Positions 27,052 through 39,254 of a DNA stretch of 64,000 bases are shown piece by piece. The notes beneath the pieces were generated by a model. The model did not search any database. It was not told the origin of the DNA and worked only from the letters and a program-made list of their open reading frames with translations. Source of the DNA: CAYOEV01 sp964403075. GTDB taxonomy: Bacteria; Bacteroidota; Bacteroidia; Cytophagales; Cyclobacteriaceae. The stretch spans positions 15,400 through 79,399 of the forward strand of contig CAYOEV010000010.1 of the NCBI GenBank assembly GCA_964403075.1, written 5' to 3'. Position numbers and translations under genes: made by a program. Numbering within the stretch: the stretch's first letter is position 1; every line of letters begins with the position of its first letter.

Positions 27052-28616
27052 GAGATCACTTGTTGTTGTAATTCAGTCAATAAACTTCCTTGAATGGCTA
27101 CAACTCCAGGGCAGGGTACCGTAGTTCCTCCACCCGGCCAGTGCGAAGTCAAATTATCCAAATTTGGAGATTCGCTTCCGGGATGCTGCACTGCCAAAAA
27201 TAATGTGTCCCCCTCGGGTGTAAAGCAGGGACCAGTTAGTTCGGCATCATTGGGCGCACTGGCTACCTGGAAAACCTCTCCTGCCTGTTCACCATTTCTA
27301 GGCACCAGAAAGAGGCCATTGTTTCCGAAGTTTTTATACGGACCTTTTCCAATGCTACTTCCGGAAATATCATTTGTAAACCAAAGGTTACCGGCCCGAT
27401 CGAAAGCCAAATTATCCGGACAGGAAAATCCGGTTTCTTCTCCACCAGTAAGGTAGGTATCATACGAGAAACGGGTGCCTGCATAGCTTTCCAACTCGGT
27501 AATCTTAAACAAAGAACCGTGATAATTGCCTTCGGACTCATTGTTGGTGAGCGCTACAAATACGTCTCCACTTAAGGGATCAATGGCAATGTCTTCCGGT
27601 CGGTCCATTGGGGTGCCTCCCACCATCAGCGCTGCCTCACGTGCGCGAATCATGAGCGTAACGAAATCCTTAAATTTTTCAACCAACACAGGTATATCCA
27701 TTGATAAGGCTTTCCATTCCCCATTGGCCAAATCTGCGACATGCAGCGTGCCAGGGTAGAGCTGCCCTTGTTGTTGGCTTACGTATTTGTAAATACAACC
27801 TCCGTTTACGTCATCCGCTGTATACACTGCCACTCGTCCATCTGGTAGCTCCTGAACGGTGGCGCACTCATGAGCCATACGGCCAAGACCAACGTGCTTC
27901 TTAATTTCTCTTGTATCTGGATTGAATTCTACTACCCAACCGTATTGCTGAGGGGTATTATCCGGAAAAAAGCTTTCCCATCCTAATGAGCTGGGCCGAT
28001 GTCTACCTGTATCGTAGTCATATTCTCCATAAAAGAAGTCGTAGTTTTCCTCACAGGTGAGGATACTGCCCCAAGGAGTGATACCTCCTGAGCAATTGGC
28101 AAGCGTGCCCATAATGGTTTTTGCCCTACCGATTCTGTCCGCACCTTCAATAGCTATTTCAGAGGCTGCTGTAATGCGCTTATTTTTAGGATCCGGAATG
28201 ACCTCCCACCTGCCACGGGTTTTTTCAATACGGAACAGACTCCCACCCACATCGTACATTTCCCTTTGTACTTGTTTTCGTGTGCGTGCATTCTGTTGAT
28301 TGTAGCCAGAAACGAAGAGTGGATTCACCGTCTCATGATTTACCCAGAGCCGACCTTTTCCCACTCCGTCTGGCAGGTATGCGATGTAATCATTATTGAA
28401 GCCAAACATGTCCCGGGCGTTCAGAGGATCGCCCCATTTGATAAGCAATTCGCTATTCAGTCCTTCTCCAAAAACCAACTCATCTAAGCTACTTGGGAAA
28501 GGACTGGTATCAACGACACCTGACTTTCTCCCACCACAGGCACTTAAAACAGAGGGAATGATTGGCACCATCAAGGCGCCCTTGCCTAAAAACTCAATAA
28601 ACTTTCTTCTTTGCAT
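27048..28616 (-). CDS. PhoX-family (DUF839) protein, Tat- and lipoprotein-type signal
   Basis: 522 residues. N-terminus has an RRKFIEFLG twin-arginine stretch and then a lipobox-like LSAC (C27), so it may be Tat-exported and lipid-anchored. The body matches PhoX proteins: NCSGGITPWGSILTCEEN, GRMAHECA and the RPEDIAID motif that contributes to the calcium/iron site of PhoX alkaline phosphatases. Phosphatase activity is plausible but not proven, since many DUF839 proteins are uncharacterised. First gene of the unit with msrA and the MFS transporter. Confidence 0.82.
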   Translation of the reverse strand: MQRRKFIEFLGKGALMVPIIPSVLSACGGRKSGVVDTSPFPSSLDELVFGEGLNSELLIKWGDPLNARDMFGFNNDYIAYLPDGVGKGRLWVNHETVNPLFVSGYNQQNARTRKQVQREMYDVGGSLFRIEKTRGRWEVIPDPKNKRITAASEIAIEGADRIGRAKTIMGTLANCSGGITPWGSILTCEENYDFFYGEYDYDTGRHRPSSLGWESFFPDNTPQQYGWVVEFNPDTREIKKHVGLGRMAHECATVQELPDGRVAVYTADDVNGGCIYKYVSQQQGQLYPGTLHVADLANGEWKALSMDIPVLVEKFKDFVTLMIRAREAALMVGGTPMDRPEDIAIDPLSGDVFVALTNNESEGNYHGSLFKITELESYAGTRFSYDTYLTGGEETGFSCPDNLAFDRAGNLWFTNDISGSSIGKGPYKNFGNNGLFLVPRNGEQAGEVFQVASAPNDAELTGPCFTPEGDTLFLAVQHPGSESPNLDNLTSHWPGGGTTVPCPGVVAIQGSLLTELQQQVIS

Positions 28617-28670
28617 GTCGAATGCTGCTTACGAAAATGGATTTAATTTGGGGCTAATCTAAATAGGAGT

Positions 28671-29924
28671 ATGGAATATTTTATCCTCATTGCCGCGTCC
28701 ATCATCATCATCCTCTCTCATGCCTATAATGGCATCTCAAGAAAAACAAACATTCCTTCAGTCCTACTCCTCATTGTTACAGGGATAATCGCCCGGGAAA
28801 CATTGGGTTTAACCTCACTGGGCTACGAAAGTATCCTGAGCACCATCCGCGAAATTCGATTAATTGAATTGTTGGGCACCATGGGTTTAATTATGATTGT
28901 ACTGGAGGCTGCCCTGGATTTAAAACTGAGCAGAGATCGGGCGCCCTTGATTTTTCGGGCGTTTATCAGCGGATTGGTCGTGTTGTTGGTGACAAATTTT
29001 GTCTTGGCAGGCATCCTGTTTTTGTCTTACCCAGAGTTTACGTATATGCAGGCAATGATTTACGCGAACCCGCTTTCCATACTGAGCAGTGCCATTGTCA
29101 TTCCATCAGTGGCCCAACTGGACGACAAGCAAAGGGAATTTCATATCTACGACAGCACTTTCTCTGATATCCTGGGGATTATGCTGTTTTACTTCCTTAT
29201 CACACTCAACCAGTCATCTAGTGAATCAGTAGCTGTAGGCCAATTTTCATTCTCTCTGCTCATCACGGTGGTAGTGTCTTTTGTCTTTTCTTATCTGCTC
29301 ATTTACTTTTTCCAAAACCTGGTGAGTAAGGTCAAACTCTTTGTCATGATCTCCGTTCTTTTGCTTCTCTATAGTGTCGGCAAATTGATGCATCTGTCGT
29401 CACTGATTATTATCCTGATTTTTGGACTCATATTGAGTAACCCTAGCCTGTTCTTTCACGGACCTCTACGTAAATTTCTTAATAGCAAAGCAATATCAGA
29501 CATCTATGCAACCTTTCATGTCATTACCATGGAAACCGCTTTTGTCGTTCGCACCTTTTTCTTTTTCATTTTCGGCTATAGTATTTCCGTGCTTGCCTTG
29601 TTCGACTTGAAAGTAGCAGTGATCAGTACGGTGATACTTGCTTTAATCTATGCCATTCGCGCCGGAATACTTTTGGTGGTAAGTAGAAAAACGGTCAGAC
29701 TGGCGACCTGCGTGGCTCCTCGAGGGTTGATTACGTTACTGCTTTTTTATTCAATACCACCAGAAATTGCCAACCCACATTTTCAGGACGGCATACTCGT
29801 ATTTGTGATTATTATTACCAGCATGCTCATGACTTTTGGCTTGATTAAGTTCTCCCACCAAGATCCGGAAGACGTAGAACTAGAAATCACTAACCCCCGG
29901 GTACAGGAACCTTCTGAGAAATAG
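28671..29924 (+). CDS. Cation:proton antiporter, CPA family
   Basis: 417 residues with 11-12 hydrophobic helices. Features of Na+(K+)/H+ antiporters: SRKTNIPSVLLLIVTGIIAR at the start, an intramembrane STFSDILGIM segment that supplies the likely ion-binding aspartate, and a late SRKTVRLATCVAPRGLITLLL helix-loop, as in NhaP-type proteins. No C-terminal TrkA-N or TrkA-C domain. Ion specificity is not predictable. AGGAG lies one base before the ATG, too close to work as a normal ribosome binding site. Confidence 0.82.
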   Translation: MEYFILIAASIIIILSHAYNGISRKTNIPSVLLLIVTGIIARETLGLTSLGYESILSTIREIRLIELLGTMGLIMIVLEAALDLKLSRDRAPLIFRAFISGLVVLLVTNFVLAGILFLSYPEFTYMQAMIYANPLSILSSAIVIPSVAQLDDKQREFHIYDSTFSDILGIMLFYFLITLNQSSSESVAVGQFSFSLLITVVVSFVFSYLLIYFFQNLVSKVKLFVMISVLLLLYSVGKLMHLSSLIIILIFGLILSNPSLFFHGPLRKFLNSKAISDIYATFHVITMETAFVVRTFFFFIFGYSISVLALFDLKVAVISTVILALIYAIRAGILLVVSRKTVRLATCVAPRGLITLLLFYSIPPEIANPHFQDGILVFVIIITSMLMTFGLIKFSHQDPEDVELEITNPRVQEPSEK

Positions 29925-29951
29925 TCGGTAAAATATTTACATTTACTTTCT

Positions 29952-30413
29952 ATGGAGCGATTAAAATCTTTGGCGCTTTCAGGCAAGGTTAATCAGAATG
30001 CCAGTGTGCGTGATGGGCAATCAGTACTTGTCAATGCCCCCATAGACGCAGTCTGGGCACTAATTGCCGACCCAACGCAGTGGCCCCGACAGTCATCTCA
30101 CATTAAAAACATAAAATCCTCGGATATTTTGGTGGACTGCCCGTTTGAATGGCGTGTAGATGGGAAACTTTTCCATGCTTCCTTTCAATTGGTAGACCCG
30201 CCAAAACTCCTGTCGTGGATATCACAATCCGGATTTATCAAGACCATTCATGTACTTAGCCTTGAGCGCGTAAGCGAGCGCCAAACGGTGGTTACCATCG
30301 ACCAATCCTTACAGGGACCAATTTTACCCCTTGGAGGCAACCATACCCAAATGAACCACCAAATACTAGATTGGCTGGCAGGTATTCAACAGATGGTGAA
30401 TGCAGGTTACTGA
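29952..30413 (+). CDS. SRPBCC (START-like) domain protein
   Basis: 153 residues. The middle has the polyketide-cyclase/SRPBCC pattern: VNAPIDAVWALIADPTQWP at about 28-46, the WRVDGKLFHASFQLVDPP strands and a long C-terminal helix. Such proteins bind hydrophobic ligands; the ligand is unknown. It is 27 bases after the antiporter and may be cotranscribed. Its last seven bases overlap the end of the convergent TPR gene. Confidence 0.78.
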   Translation: MERLKSLALSGKVNQNASVRDGQSVLVNAPIDAVWALIADPTQWPRQSSHIKNIKSSDILVDCPFEWRVDGKLFHASFQLVDPPKLLSWISQSGFIKTIHVLSLERVSERQTVVTIDQSLQGPILPLGGNHTQMNHQILDWLAGIQQMVNAGY

Positions 30414-31123
30414 TCCAATTGTTCGAGCTGACGCTTGATAATGTCAAGATCAGGACGCTCCTTTAAAATTTCATTAAAAATACTGCGCGCTTCTTCGGTA
30501 TTACCTTTAACCTCGGCAATCATACCTTCTAGTCTTCTGGCAGCGAGAGTCATTGCCATTTGTTGATTCTGGCTGTTTTGACTATTCGGGAAAAGAATGC
30601 TCGCTTCCGGTGCCAGTACATGAGATTTTAGCAGATCGATACTGTTTTGACTTTGCTCGTGATTCCCAAGCTGGTAGTGCAAAAATGCAATCTTGTAGAG
30701 CGCATTTATATTTTCGCTATTGTCAAGGTACAGGGATTCATAGTAATTCAGTGACTTATCCTGTACACCGAGTCGCTCAAAACTCGCTGCAGCAATTTCA
30801 GTAGCAAACATATCCTGTGCATTGGCGCGAGTCACATCTTGTGAGACGAGGGCCGCAGAGGCATAATTCTGGTTACTGTAATACACCAAGGCGAGGGAAT
30901 CCCTCAAGGCTAGATTTTGTGGGTTCTCTGCAAGCAATTGATAAAGGGCCATTCGATTAACAATGGGATCGTTGTAAAGCTTGGAGGCATTGTAAACAAA
31001 TATCTTTTTTTTTAGCTCCAATGGAATCGAATCCTTCATAGCTATTTGTCCGGCGTCTTGATCCTGTGCCATCGCGCCCAAAACCAACAATGAACTGATG
31101 AATCCAATAATGATCCTTTTCAT
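30407..31123 (-). CDS. Exported TPR-repeat protein
   Basis: 238 residues with a signal peptide (cleavage near AMAQ, residue 20). The rest consists of four or five TPR helix pairs (for example YYSNQNYASAALVSQDV and the ALYKIAFLHYQLGNHEQS pair). Probably a periplasmic scaffold. It has its own well-formed promoter inside the end of the CCA-enzyme gene. No specific partner evident. Confidence 0.78.
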   Translation of the reverse strand: MKRIIIGFISSLLVLGAMAQDQDAGQIAMKDSIPLELKKKIFVYNASKLYNDPIVNRMALYQLLAENPQNLALRDSLALVYYSNQNYASAALVSQDVTRANAQDMFATEIAAASFERLGVQDKSLNYYESLYLDNSENINALYKIAFLHYQLGNHEQSQNSIDLLKSHVLAPEASILFPNSQNSQNQQMAMTLAARRLEGMIAEVKGNTEEARSIFNEILKERPDLDIIKRQLEQLDQ

Positions 31124-31151
31124 ATTTTCTTTATTTACCTAAAATCAACCG

Positions 31152-31181
31152 CAAAAATAAGATTTATAAGCGCAATGGCAA
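31152..31181 (-). promoter_or_regulatory. -33/-7 promoter for the exported TPR gene
   Basis: On the minus strand: TTG (31181-31179), a 19-base spacer, and TATTTTTG (31159-31152). It lies over the 3' end of the CCA-enzyme gene, about 29 bases before the ATG at 31123. Confidence 0.5.
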
Positions 31182-32582
31182 TCCCATTCGCTCGCCAATC
31201 TCATCCAATTTTTTACGGGCCGCCTCATATGAGTTCGGAATGTCTCCATCAAGTATGGCTTCCTTGATCTCCGCTTTAATATCCCCTATGATTTTGGAAG
31301 GCCTTATATCGTAAGTCGACAATATCTCCTCACCAGTAATGGGAGGTTGAAAATTCCGCAATTGGTCGCGTACTTCCACATCTTTCATCTTTTGGACCAC
31401 CTGGTCAAAATTGTCCAGGTATTTTTTTACCTTCTGTGGATTTTTGGATGTAATGTCTGCACGACAGAGCGTCATCAGGTCCTCTATGTCCTCGCCCGCA
31501 TCAAACAACAATCTACGTATGGCAGCGTCGCTTACCTGATCATTGACCAGTGCAATGGGACGAAGGTGTAAACGGACGAGCTTTTGCACATACCGCATTT
31601 TTTCATTTTGCGGGAGCTTCAAACGTTTGAAAATCTTCGGTACCCACCTGGCCCCAAGATCCTCGTGACCGTGAAAAGTCCAGCCTACTTTCGGATGGTA
31701 GCGCTGCGTCGCCGGCTTGGCAATATCATGCAATATTGCTGCCCATCTCAACCAGAGATTATCCGTATAAACCGCAATATTATCTAGCACCTCAAGTGTG
31801 TGGTAGAAATTATCCTTGTGGGCATGCATACCTTTTTTCTCTACACCCTGCAAACGATGCATTTCGGGAAATATTAACGCCAGGATACGCGAATGAAACA
31901 GCAATTTGAACCCATAAGAAGGACGATCTGCTAAAATAATTTTATTCAACTCTTCGGCAATGCGCTCGGCAGACACAATCTCTAGCCGGTCTTTTTGGCT
32001 TAGGATTGCGTCGAAGGTGCCGGGTTCAATATCAAAGCCTAACTGAGTAGCAAATCGAATGGCACGAAGGATTCTTAAAGGATCATCAGAAAAAGTAGTG
32101 GCCGGATCCAATGGGGTACGAATGGTTTTATTCTTCAGGTCTTCGCACCCGTTAAAAGGATCAATCAACTTGCCTTCATCCTCCTTATTCAACGAAATGG
32201 CCATGGCATTGATGGTAAAATCCCTTCGAAGTTGATCCTCCTTTAAAGTTCCATTCTCCACCACAGGATTTCTTGAATCCGCTCGATAAGATTCTTTTCT
32301 GGCACCCACAAACTCCAATTCGTAAGCACCGGCCCGCATCGCGGCAGTACCGAAATTTTTATATACGCTCAAGTGAGTTTTCTTCTCGCAGACTTTTTGT
32401 ACAGCCTCAGCTAATTCAATTCCACTCCCCACACGCACAAAATCAATGTCCTTAGAAGGACGTCGCAGCAATTGATCACGAACAAAGCCTCCGACCAGGT
32501 AGACCTCCATATCATTAAGCTGTGCCACTTCTTTCACTAACCGAATGGGTGCGTGATTCAAAAGGATTTTTTGAAAGTCCAT
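31164..32582 (-). CDS. CCA tRNA nucleotidyltransferase with HD domain
   Basis: 472 residues from the ATG at 32582; an in-frame upstream extension of 17 codons lacks family character. It adds or repairs the CCA end of tRNAs. The class II nucleotidyltransferase start is clear: LVGGFVRDQLLRRPSKDIDF (29-48) with the metal-binding D-x-D, then RRDFTINAMA and the DDPLRILRAIRFATQLGF motif. An HD phosphohydrolase domain follows (HAHKDNFYHTLEVL, LHDIAKP). CCA addition matters here because the tRNA-Leu in this window does not encode CCA. Confidence 0.92.
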   Translation of the reverse strand: MDFQKILLNHAPIRLVKEVAQLNDMEVYLVGGFVRDQLLRRPSKDIDFVRVGSGIELAEAVQKVCEKKTHLSVYKNFGTAAMRAGAYELEFVGARKESYRADSRNPVVENGTLKEDQLRRDFTINAMAISLNKEDEGKLIDPFNGCEDLKNKTIRTPLDPATTFSDDPLRILRAIRFATQLGFDIEPGTFDAILSQKDRLEIVSAERIAEELNKIILADRPSYGFKLLFHSRILALIFPEMHRLQGVEKKGMHAHKDNFYHTLEVLDNIAVYTDNLWLRWAAILHDIAKPATQRYHPKVGWTFHGHEDLGARWVPKIFKRLKLPQNEKMRYVQKLVRLHLRPIALVNDQVSDAAIRRLLFDAGEDIEDLMTLCRADITSKNPQKVKKYLDNFDQVVQKMKDVEVRDQLRNFQPPITGEEILSTYDIRPSKIIGDIKAEIKEAILDGDIPNSYEAARKKLDEIGERMGLPLRL

Positions 32583-32602
32583 GACACAAAAATATTTCAT
32601 GA

Positions 32603-35184
<2,582 letters not shown>

Positions 35185-35192
<8 letters not shown>

Positions 35193-36048
35193 TATGAATG
35201 GTACGGGTGTAGCCTTGGCTACACCGCTTAAGGCGGATTTATCAGTTGATTACCCAGCGTTGAGGCGACTCATTACCCACACCAAGGAAGGCGGAGTGGA
35301 ATACTTTGTGGTTTTAGGAACCACCGGTGAAAGTCCCGCTTTCGAATGGGAGGAAAAGTTGTCTATTTTGGATTTCGTACTGAGCCATGCGGAAGAGACA
35401 GACGTAGTTATGGGACTCGGAGGAAACCACACCCTTCGTATGCGCAATCAGCTGAAGGATTTAAACAATCGACCGATTAAAGCCATCCTAAGTGCAAGCC
35501 CCTATTATAACAAACCATCACAGGAAGGTATACAACGGCATTATGCACAATTGGCTGACCAATCGCATTCACCTTTAATTCTGTACAATGTGCCCCATCG
35601 GACTGCTTCCAATATGGACGCGGAAACAACACTGGCCCTAGCCGAGCATGAAAATATTATCGGTATCAAAGAAGCCTCTGGGGATATCCACCAGTGCAGT
35701 GTCATTGTCAGAGACAAACCCGATAATTTTCTACTCATTTCTGGAGATGATCTGCTGACCTTGCCTATCATCTCTGTAGGTGGTTCAGGTGTCATTTCTG
35801 TTTTGGCCAATGCGTACCCCAGACCTTTCAGTGAAATGGTCAGAAAAGCACTAAGTGGGGAATTCCTTCATGCTAAACAGCTACATGCTCAACTACTGAA
35901 AGCCATGGATTTGGCTGGTGCTGAGGGTAACCCTACTTCCATTAAAGCTGCCTTAAAAGCACTAAGCATTTGCGAGCCATTTGTTAAACCCCCGCTTATG
36001 CCGCCTTCAAAAGAACTCATTGCAACTTTCAGTAGGCTGGAGATATAA
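35185..36048 (+). CDS. dapA: 4-Hydroxy-tetrahydrodipicolinate synthase
   Basis: 287 residues. Condenses pyruvate with aspartate semialdehyde, the first committed step to lysine and meso-diaminopimelate for peptidoglycan. The (beta/alpha)8 barrel shows GTTGES (45-50), the catalytic Y134 in YNVP and the Schiff-base lysine K162 in GIKEASGD. The start overlaps DUF6913 by eight bases. A hairpin lies directly after the stop. Confidence 0.95.
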
Positions 36049-36051
36049 AAT

Positions 36052-36079
36052 AAAAAAGGGATTTCTCACGAAATCCCTT
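36052..36079 (-). terminator. Intrinsic terminator for the histone H1-like gene, possibly bidirectional
   Basis: Perfect nine-base stem AAGGGATTT / AAATCCCTT with a six-base loop. On the minus strand it is followed by a T-run (complement of A at 36052-36057), so it ends the leftward gene at 36100. In the dapA direction the T-run is weak, but the hairpin could still help. Confidence 0.75.
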
Positions 36080-36099
36080 CTTAGTGCTCTCTTGGTGGG

Positions 36100-36276
36100 T
36101 TATTGCGTGTTTTTCATTTCCTGAACCTCAACTCGGATTTCCTGAGCTAAGTTTTTCATGTCCTGCATACCTTTACGGACGCGGGTGCCTGCAGCTTGGT
36201 TCTTTTTGTCATAGAACTTTTCAAAGTCATCCTCCATGGACATGACCATCTCCTTAAGTTGTTCAAATCGATTCAT
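36100..36276 (-). CDS. Histone H1-like small nucleoid protein
   Basis: 58 residues, too short for a 60-residue cut-off. It begins MNRFEQLKEMVMSMEDDF and contains KFYDKKNQAAGTRVRKGMQDM, a pattern shared by the short histone H1-like/Hc1-family proteins that are widespread in Bacteroidota. One amphipathic helix followed by a basic patch; no membrane segment. It likely binds DNA or acts in chromosome architecture. Isolated between dapA (convergent) and the SPT-like gene, with its own terminator; a TTAATTTG near-match to the -7 consensus lies about 45 bases upstream. Confidence 0.8.
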   Translation of the reverse strand: MNRFEQLKEMVMSMEDDFEKFYDKKNQAAGTRVRKGMQDMKNLAQEIRVEVQEMKNTQ

Positions 36277-36347
36277 ATGATCTATTAATTAGAATTAAAG
36301 GTTAAGTAAGAAGAAGGCAAATTAAATTAAATTTGTCCATTTAAACG

Positions 36348-37619
36348 CTAAACATGCAGTTTTTCTACCTCTGCCGCAAATGATCCCTTTTCTCCCTGCC
36401 TCAGGTAAACACCATCATCGAGCTTCTTTTTTACTTCATCAAATGCTTTCAGGGTTAGTTCAACATCTTCCAGACTGTGAGAGGCAGTAGGGATGATACG
36501 CAACATAATGACGCCTTTAGGTACCACAGGGTAAGAGACAATGGAACAAAAAATACCATGGTTCATGCGCAAATCCTTCACTAAATTTGTAGCTTCATAC
36601 ACTCCACCATTCAAGAGCACTGGTGTCACCGCAGACTTGGTCGTACCAATATCAAAACCTCTTTCCTTAAGGCCTGACTGCATAGCGTTGACAATTTTCC
36701 AAAGGTTTTCTTTGTACTCTGGATGTGCCCGAAGAAGTTCCAATCGTTTCAAATTGCCTTTCACGATCGCCATGGGTAACGACTTAGCGAAGATTTGTGA
36801 GCGCAATTTGTATTTGATCACATCGATGATGTCTATGGTACTCGCACAGAATGCCCCGATGCTTGCCATGGACTTGGCAAATGTTGAAAAATACATGTCT
36901 ATGCCATCCATCACACCCAGATGCTCACCAATACCGGCACCAGTAACTCCCATTGTTCCAAAACCATGGGCGTCATCCACCAGTAATCTGAAATTAAATC
37001 TTTTTTTCAGCTCCACTATGGGCTTGATATCACCGGTATTTCCTGACATCCCAAAAACACCCTCGGTAATAACAAGTATGCCACCCCCAGTCTCTTCTAC
37101 CCATTTCTGGGCTCTTTCCAATTGCTTTTCTAGATTTTCTATGTCGTTGTGAGGATATACAAAACGCTTACCCATGTGCAGGCGACAACCATCTATAATA
37201 CAAGCATGCGACTCAGAATCATACACAATTACGTCCTTTCGATCAACCATCGCATCTATTAGCGACATAACGCCCTGGTAACCATAGTTTAAAAGTAAAC
37301 CTGCCGGCTTACCAACAAAATCTGCCAATTCGTTTTCCAACTGTTCGTGGAATACGCTATTGCCGGTCATCATGCGCGCTCCCATGGGGTATGCCAGACC
37401 ATAACCTGCTGCGGCCTCTGCATCCGCCTTCCTTACTTCCGGATGGTTGGCTAGACCCAAGTAATTGTTCAAACTCCACGTCAGCACCAACTTGCCTTTA
37501 AAAGTCATCCAAGGATTAATCTCCCCTTCCAGTTTGGGAAACATGTAAAAGTTGTCATCAATGTGGGAATGACTTCCCAGTGGGCCTCGGTCGGCCACAA
37601 TTTTTTCAAATAAATCCAT
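36348..37619 (-). CDS. PLP-dependent acyl-CoA transferase (serine palmitoyltransferase / KBL / AONS family)
   Basis: 423 residues. Alpha-oxoamine synthase: joins an acyl-CoA to an amino acid with decarboxylation. The PLP site is complete: NYGYQG, ESHACIIDG (136-144), VDDAHGFG (214-221) and the Schiff-base lysine K249 in STFAKSM. The YPMGARMMTGN segment is typical of the Bacteroidota enzymes thought to start sphingolipid or sulfonolipid (capnine) synthesis, rather than biotin or threonine pathways; no bio or tdh gene is near. Serine versus cysteate as substrate cannot be decided from sequence. Confidence 0.85.
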   Translation of the reverse strand: MDLFEKIVADRGPLGSHSHIDDNFYMFPKLEGEINPWMTFKGKLVLTWSLNNYLGLANHPEVRKADAEAAAGYGLAYPMGARMMTGNSVFHEQLENELADFVGKPAGLLLNYGYQGVMSLIDAMVDRKDVIVYDSESHACIIDGCRLHMGKRFVYPHNDIENLEKQLERAQKWVEETGGGILVITEGVFGMSGNTGDIKPIVELKKRFNFRLLVDDAHGFGTMGVTGAGIGEHLGVMDGIDMYFSTFAKSMASIGAFCASTIDIIDVIKYKLRSQIFAKSLPMAIVKGNLKRLELLRAHPEYKENLWKIVNAMQSGLKERGFDIGTTKSAVTPVLLNGGVYEATNLVKDLRMNHGIFCSIVSYPVVPKGVIMLRIIPTASHSLEDVELTLKAFDEVKKKLDDGVYLRQGEKGSFAAEVEKLHV

Positions 37620-37657
37620 ACAAGATTTCTATTTCTCCTCAGTCAATAATCAAAGAG

Positions 37658-37688
37658 CAAAACTAATGTGATCTACCTTAAGGCCCAA
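37658..37688 (-). promoter_or_regulatory. -33/-7 promoter for the serine-palmitoyltransferase-like gene
   Basis: On the minus strand: TTG (37688-37686), a 20-base spacer and TAGTTTTG (37665-37658). The ATG follows after 38 bases. One of the best-formed promoters in the window. Confidence 0.6.
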
Positions 37689-37747
37689 GAGAGAAATTTT
37701 TATCCTCTTAATTAAAATATTTAGCATTGCAGCTTAAAGAACTACCG

Positions 37748-39253
37748 ATGTACAAAATCAAGAAAATCGTAGTAGCCAACCGAGGGGAAATCGCTCTTCG
37801 TGTAATGAGAACAGCTAGGGAAATGGGCATTCGGACAGTGGCCGTCTACAGTGAGCCCGATCGAATGGCTCCTCATGCACTTTTTGCAGATGAGGCACGA
37901 CACATTGGGCCCGCCTCTGCGGCAGATTCCTACCTGAACATGGAAAAAATAATTCAGGTGGCAAAAGACACACAAGCCGACGCCATTCATCCAGGCTATG
38001 GATTCCTTTCTGAAAATGCGACTTTTGCGCAAAAGGTAGCTGATGCTGGCATCGTCTTCATCGGACCCTCACCCCAGGCTATTCAGCTGATGGGTGATAA
38101 GATAACGTCTAAACAGACCGTGGCTGCATTCGACGTGCCCTTGATCCCCGGCATGCAAGAACCAATTACGGATGTGGCTGAAGCCATGACAATTTCAAAA
38201 GAAATAGGTTATCCCGTAATGATCAAGGCAAGTGCTGGTGGTGGTGGGAAGGGTATGCGTGTCGTTAACGATCCGGAAGAGTTTGAGGAGCAGATGGAAC
38301 GTGCCATGTCAGAAGCGCGTAATTCGTTTTCCAATGATGCGGTTTTCATTGAGAAGTTTATCACGAATCCCAAACACATAGAAGTACAAATACTGGGCGA
38401 TCAGCACGGCAATTACGTTTATTTGTTCGAAAGAGACTGCAGCATTCAGCGCAGAAACCAAAAGGTAATCGAAGAAGCACCTTCCGCCGTAATGAATGAA
38501 GCACACCGGAAAAAAATCGGTGAAGCAGCGGTGAATGTGGCACGCGCTTGCAATTATTATGGCGCCGGAACGGTAGAGTTTGTGGCAAACGAAAATCTGG
38601 ATTTTTACTTCTTGGAAATGAATACCCGCCTCCAGGTGGAGCACCCGGTAACTGAGGAAATTACTGGAAAGGATTTGGTTCGTGAACAAATCCGAATTGC
38701 TGAAGGACATCCGATTGCCTTCAAACAGGAAGACCTGGAAATTCGTGGTCACAGTATTGAAATCAGGGTATATGCTGAGGATGCAACTTCCGGATTTTTA
38801 CCCGATACCGGTATGCTGAGGCGTTATGAAGTTCCGAAAGGTCCTGGTATACGGGTAGATGACGGACTAAAAGAAGGACTAGAAGTGAGCGTACATTACG
38901 ATCCGATGATTGCCAAATTAGTCGCCACGGCATCCGACCGGGACGCCGCCATCGAGCGGATGATCAGAGCCATCGACGAGTACAGGATATCTGGCATCCA
39001 AACCACCCTTGAATTTTGCCGTTTTGCCCTGAATCATCCGGAGTTTCGTTCGGGTAAACACAATACTAAATTTGTGGAGAAATTCTTCGAACCCGACATG
39101 CTTAATAGGACACCGGCAGATGGAGAAATAAAAATGATGGCAGCAATAGCGGCACAAGTATCACAGACAAATGGAAAAAGTTTAGACAATGAAGCGTCCT
39201 CAACCAGCCCGACCAAACCAAACTCTAGCTGGAAGTTAAGACAAAAAACGTAG
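37748..39253 (+). CDS. accC: Biotin carboxylase subunit of an acyl-CoA carboxylase
   Basis: 501 residues from the ATG at 37748 (the TTG seven codons earlier gives a non-family prefix). ATP-grasp enzyme that carboxylates biotin. Motifs: KIVVANRGEIALRVMR at the start, the glycine-rich KASAGGGGKGM, the EMNTRLQVEHPVTE metal-binding segment and the C-terminal RISGIQTTLEF. The last ~45 residues are a low-complexity tail. No biotin-carrier or carboxyltransferase gene is adjacent, so it could serve acetyl- or propionyl-CoA carboxylase. Confidence 0.92.
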   Translation: MYKIKKIVVANRGEIALRVMRTAREMGIRTVAVYSEPDRMAPHALFADEARHIGPASAADSYLNMEKIIQVAKDTQADAIHPGYGFLSENATFAQKVADAGIVFIGPSPQAIQLMGDKITSKQTVAAFDVPLIPGMQEPITDVAEAMTISKEIGYPVMIKASAGGGGKGMRVVNDPEEFEEQMERAMSEARNSFSNDAVFIEKFITNPKHIEVQILGDQHGNYVYLFERDCSIQRRNQKVIEEAPSAVMNEAHRKKIGEAAVNVARACNYYGAGTVEFVANENLDFYFLEMNTRLQVEHPVTEEITGKDLVREQIRIAEGHPIAFKQEDLEIRGHSIEIRVYAEDATSGFLPDTGMLRRYEVPKGPGIRVDDGLKEGLEVSVHYDPMIAKLVATASDRDAAIERMIRAIDEYRISGIQTTLEFCRFALNHPEFRSGKHNTKFVEKFFEPDMLNRTPADGEIKMMAAIAAQVSQTNGKSLDNEASSTSPTKPNSSWKLRQKT

Positions 39254-39254
39254 C

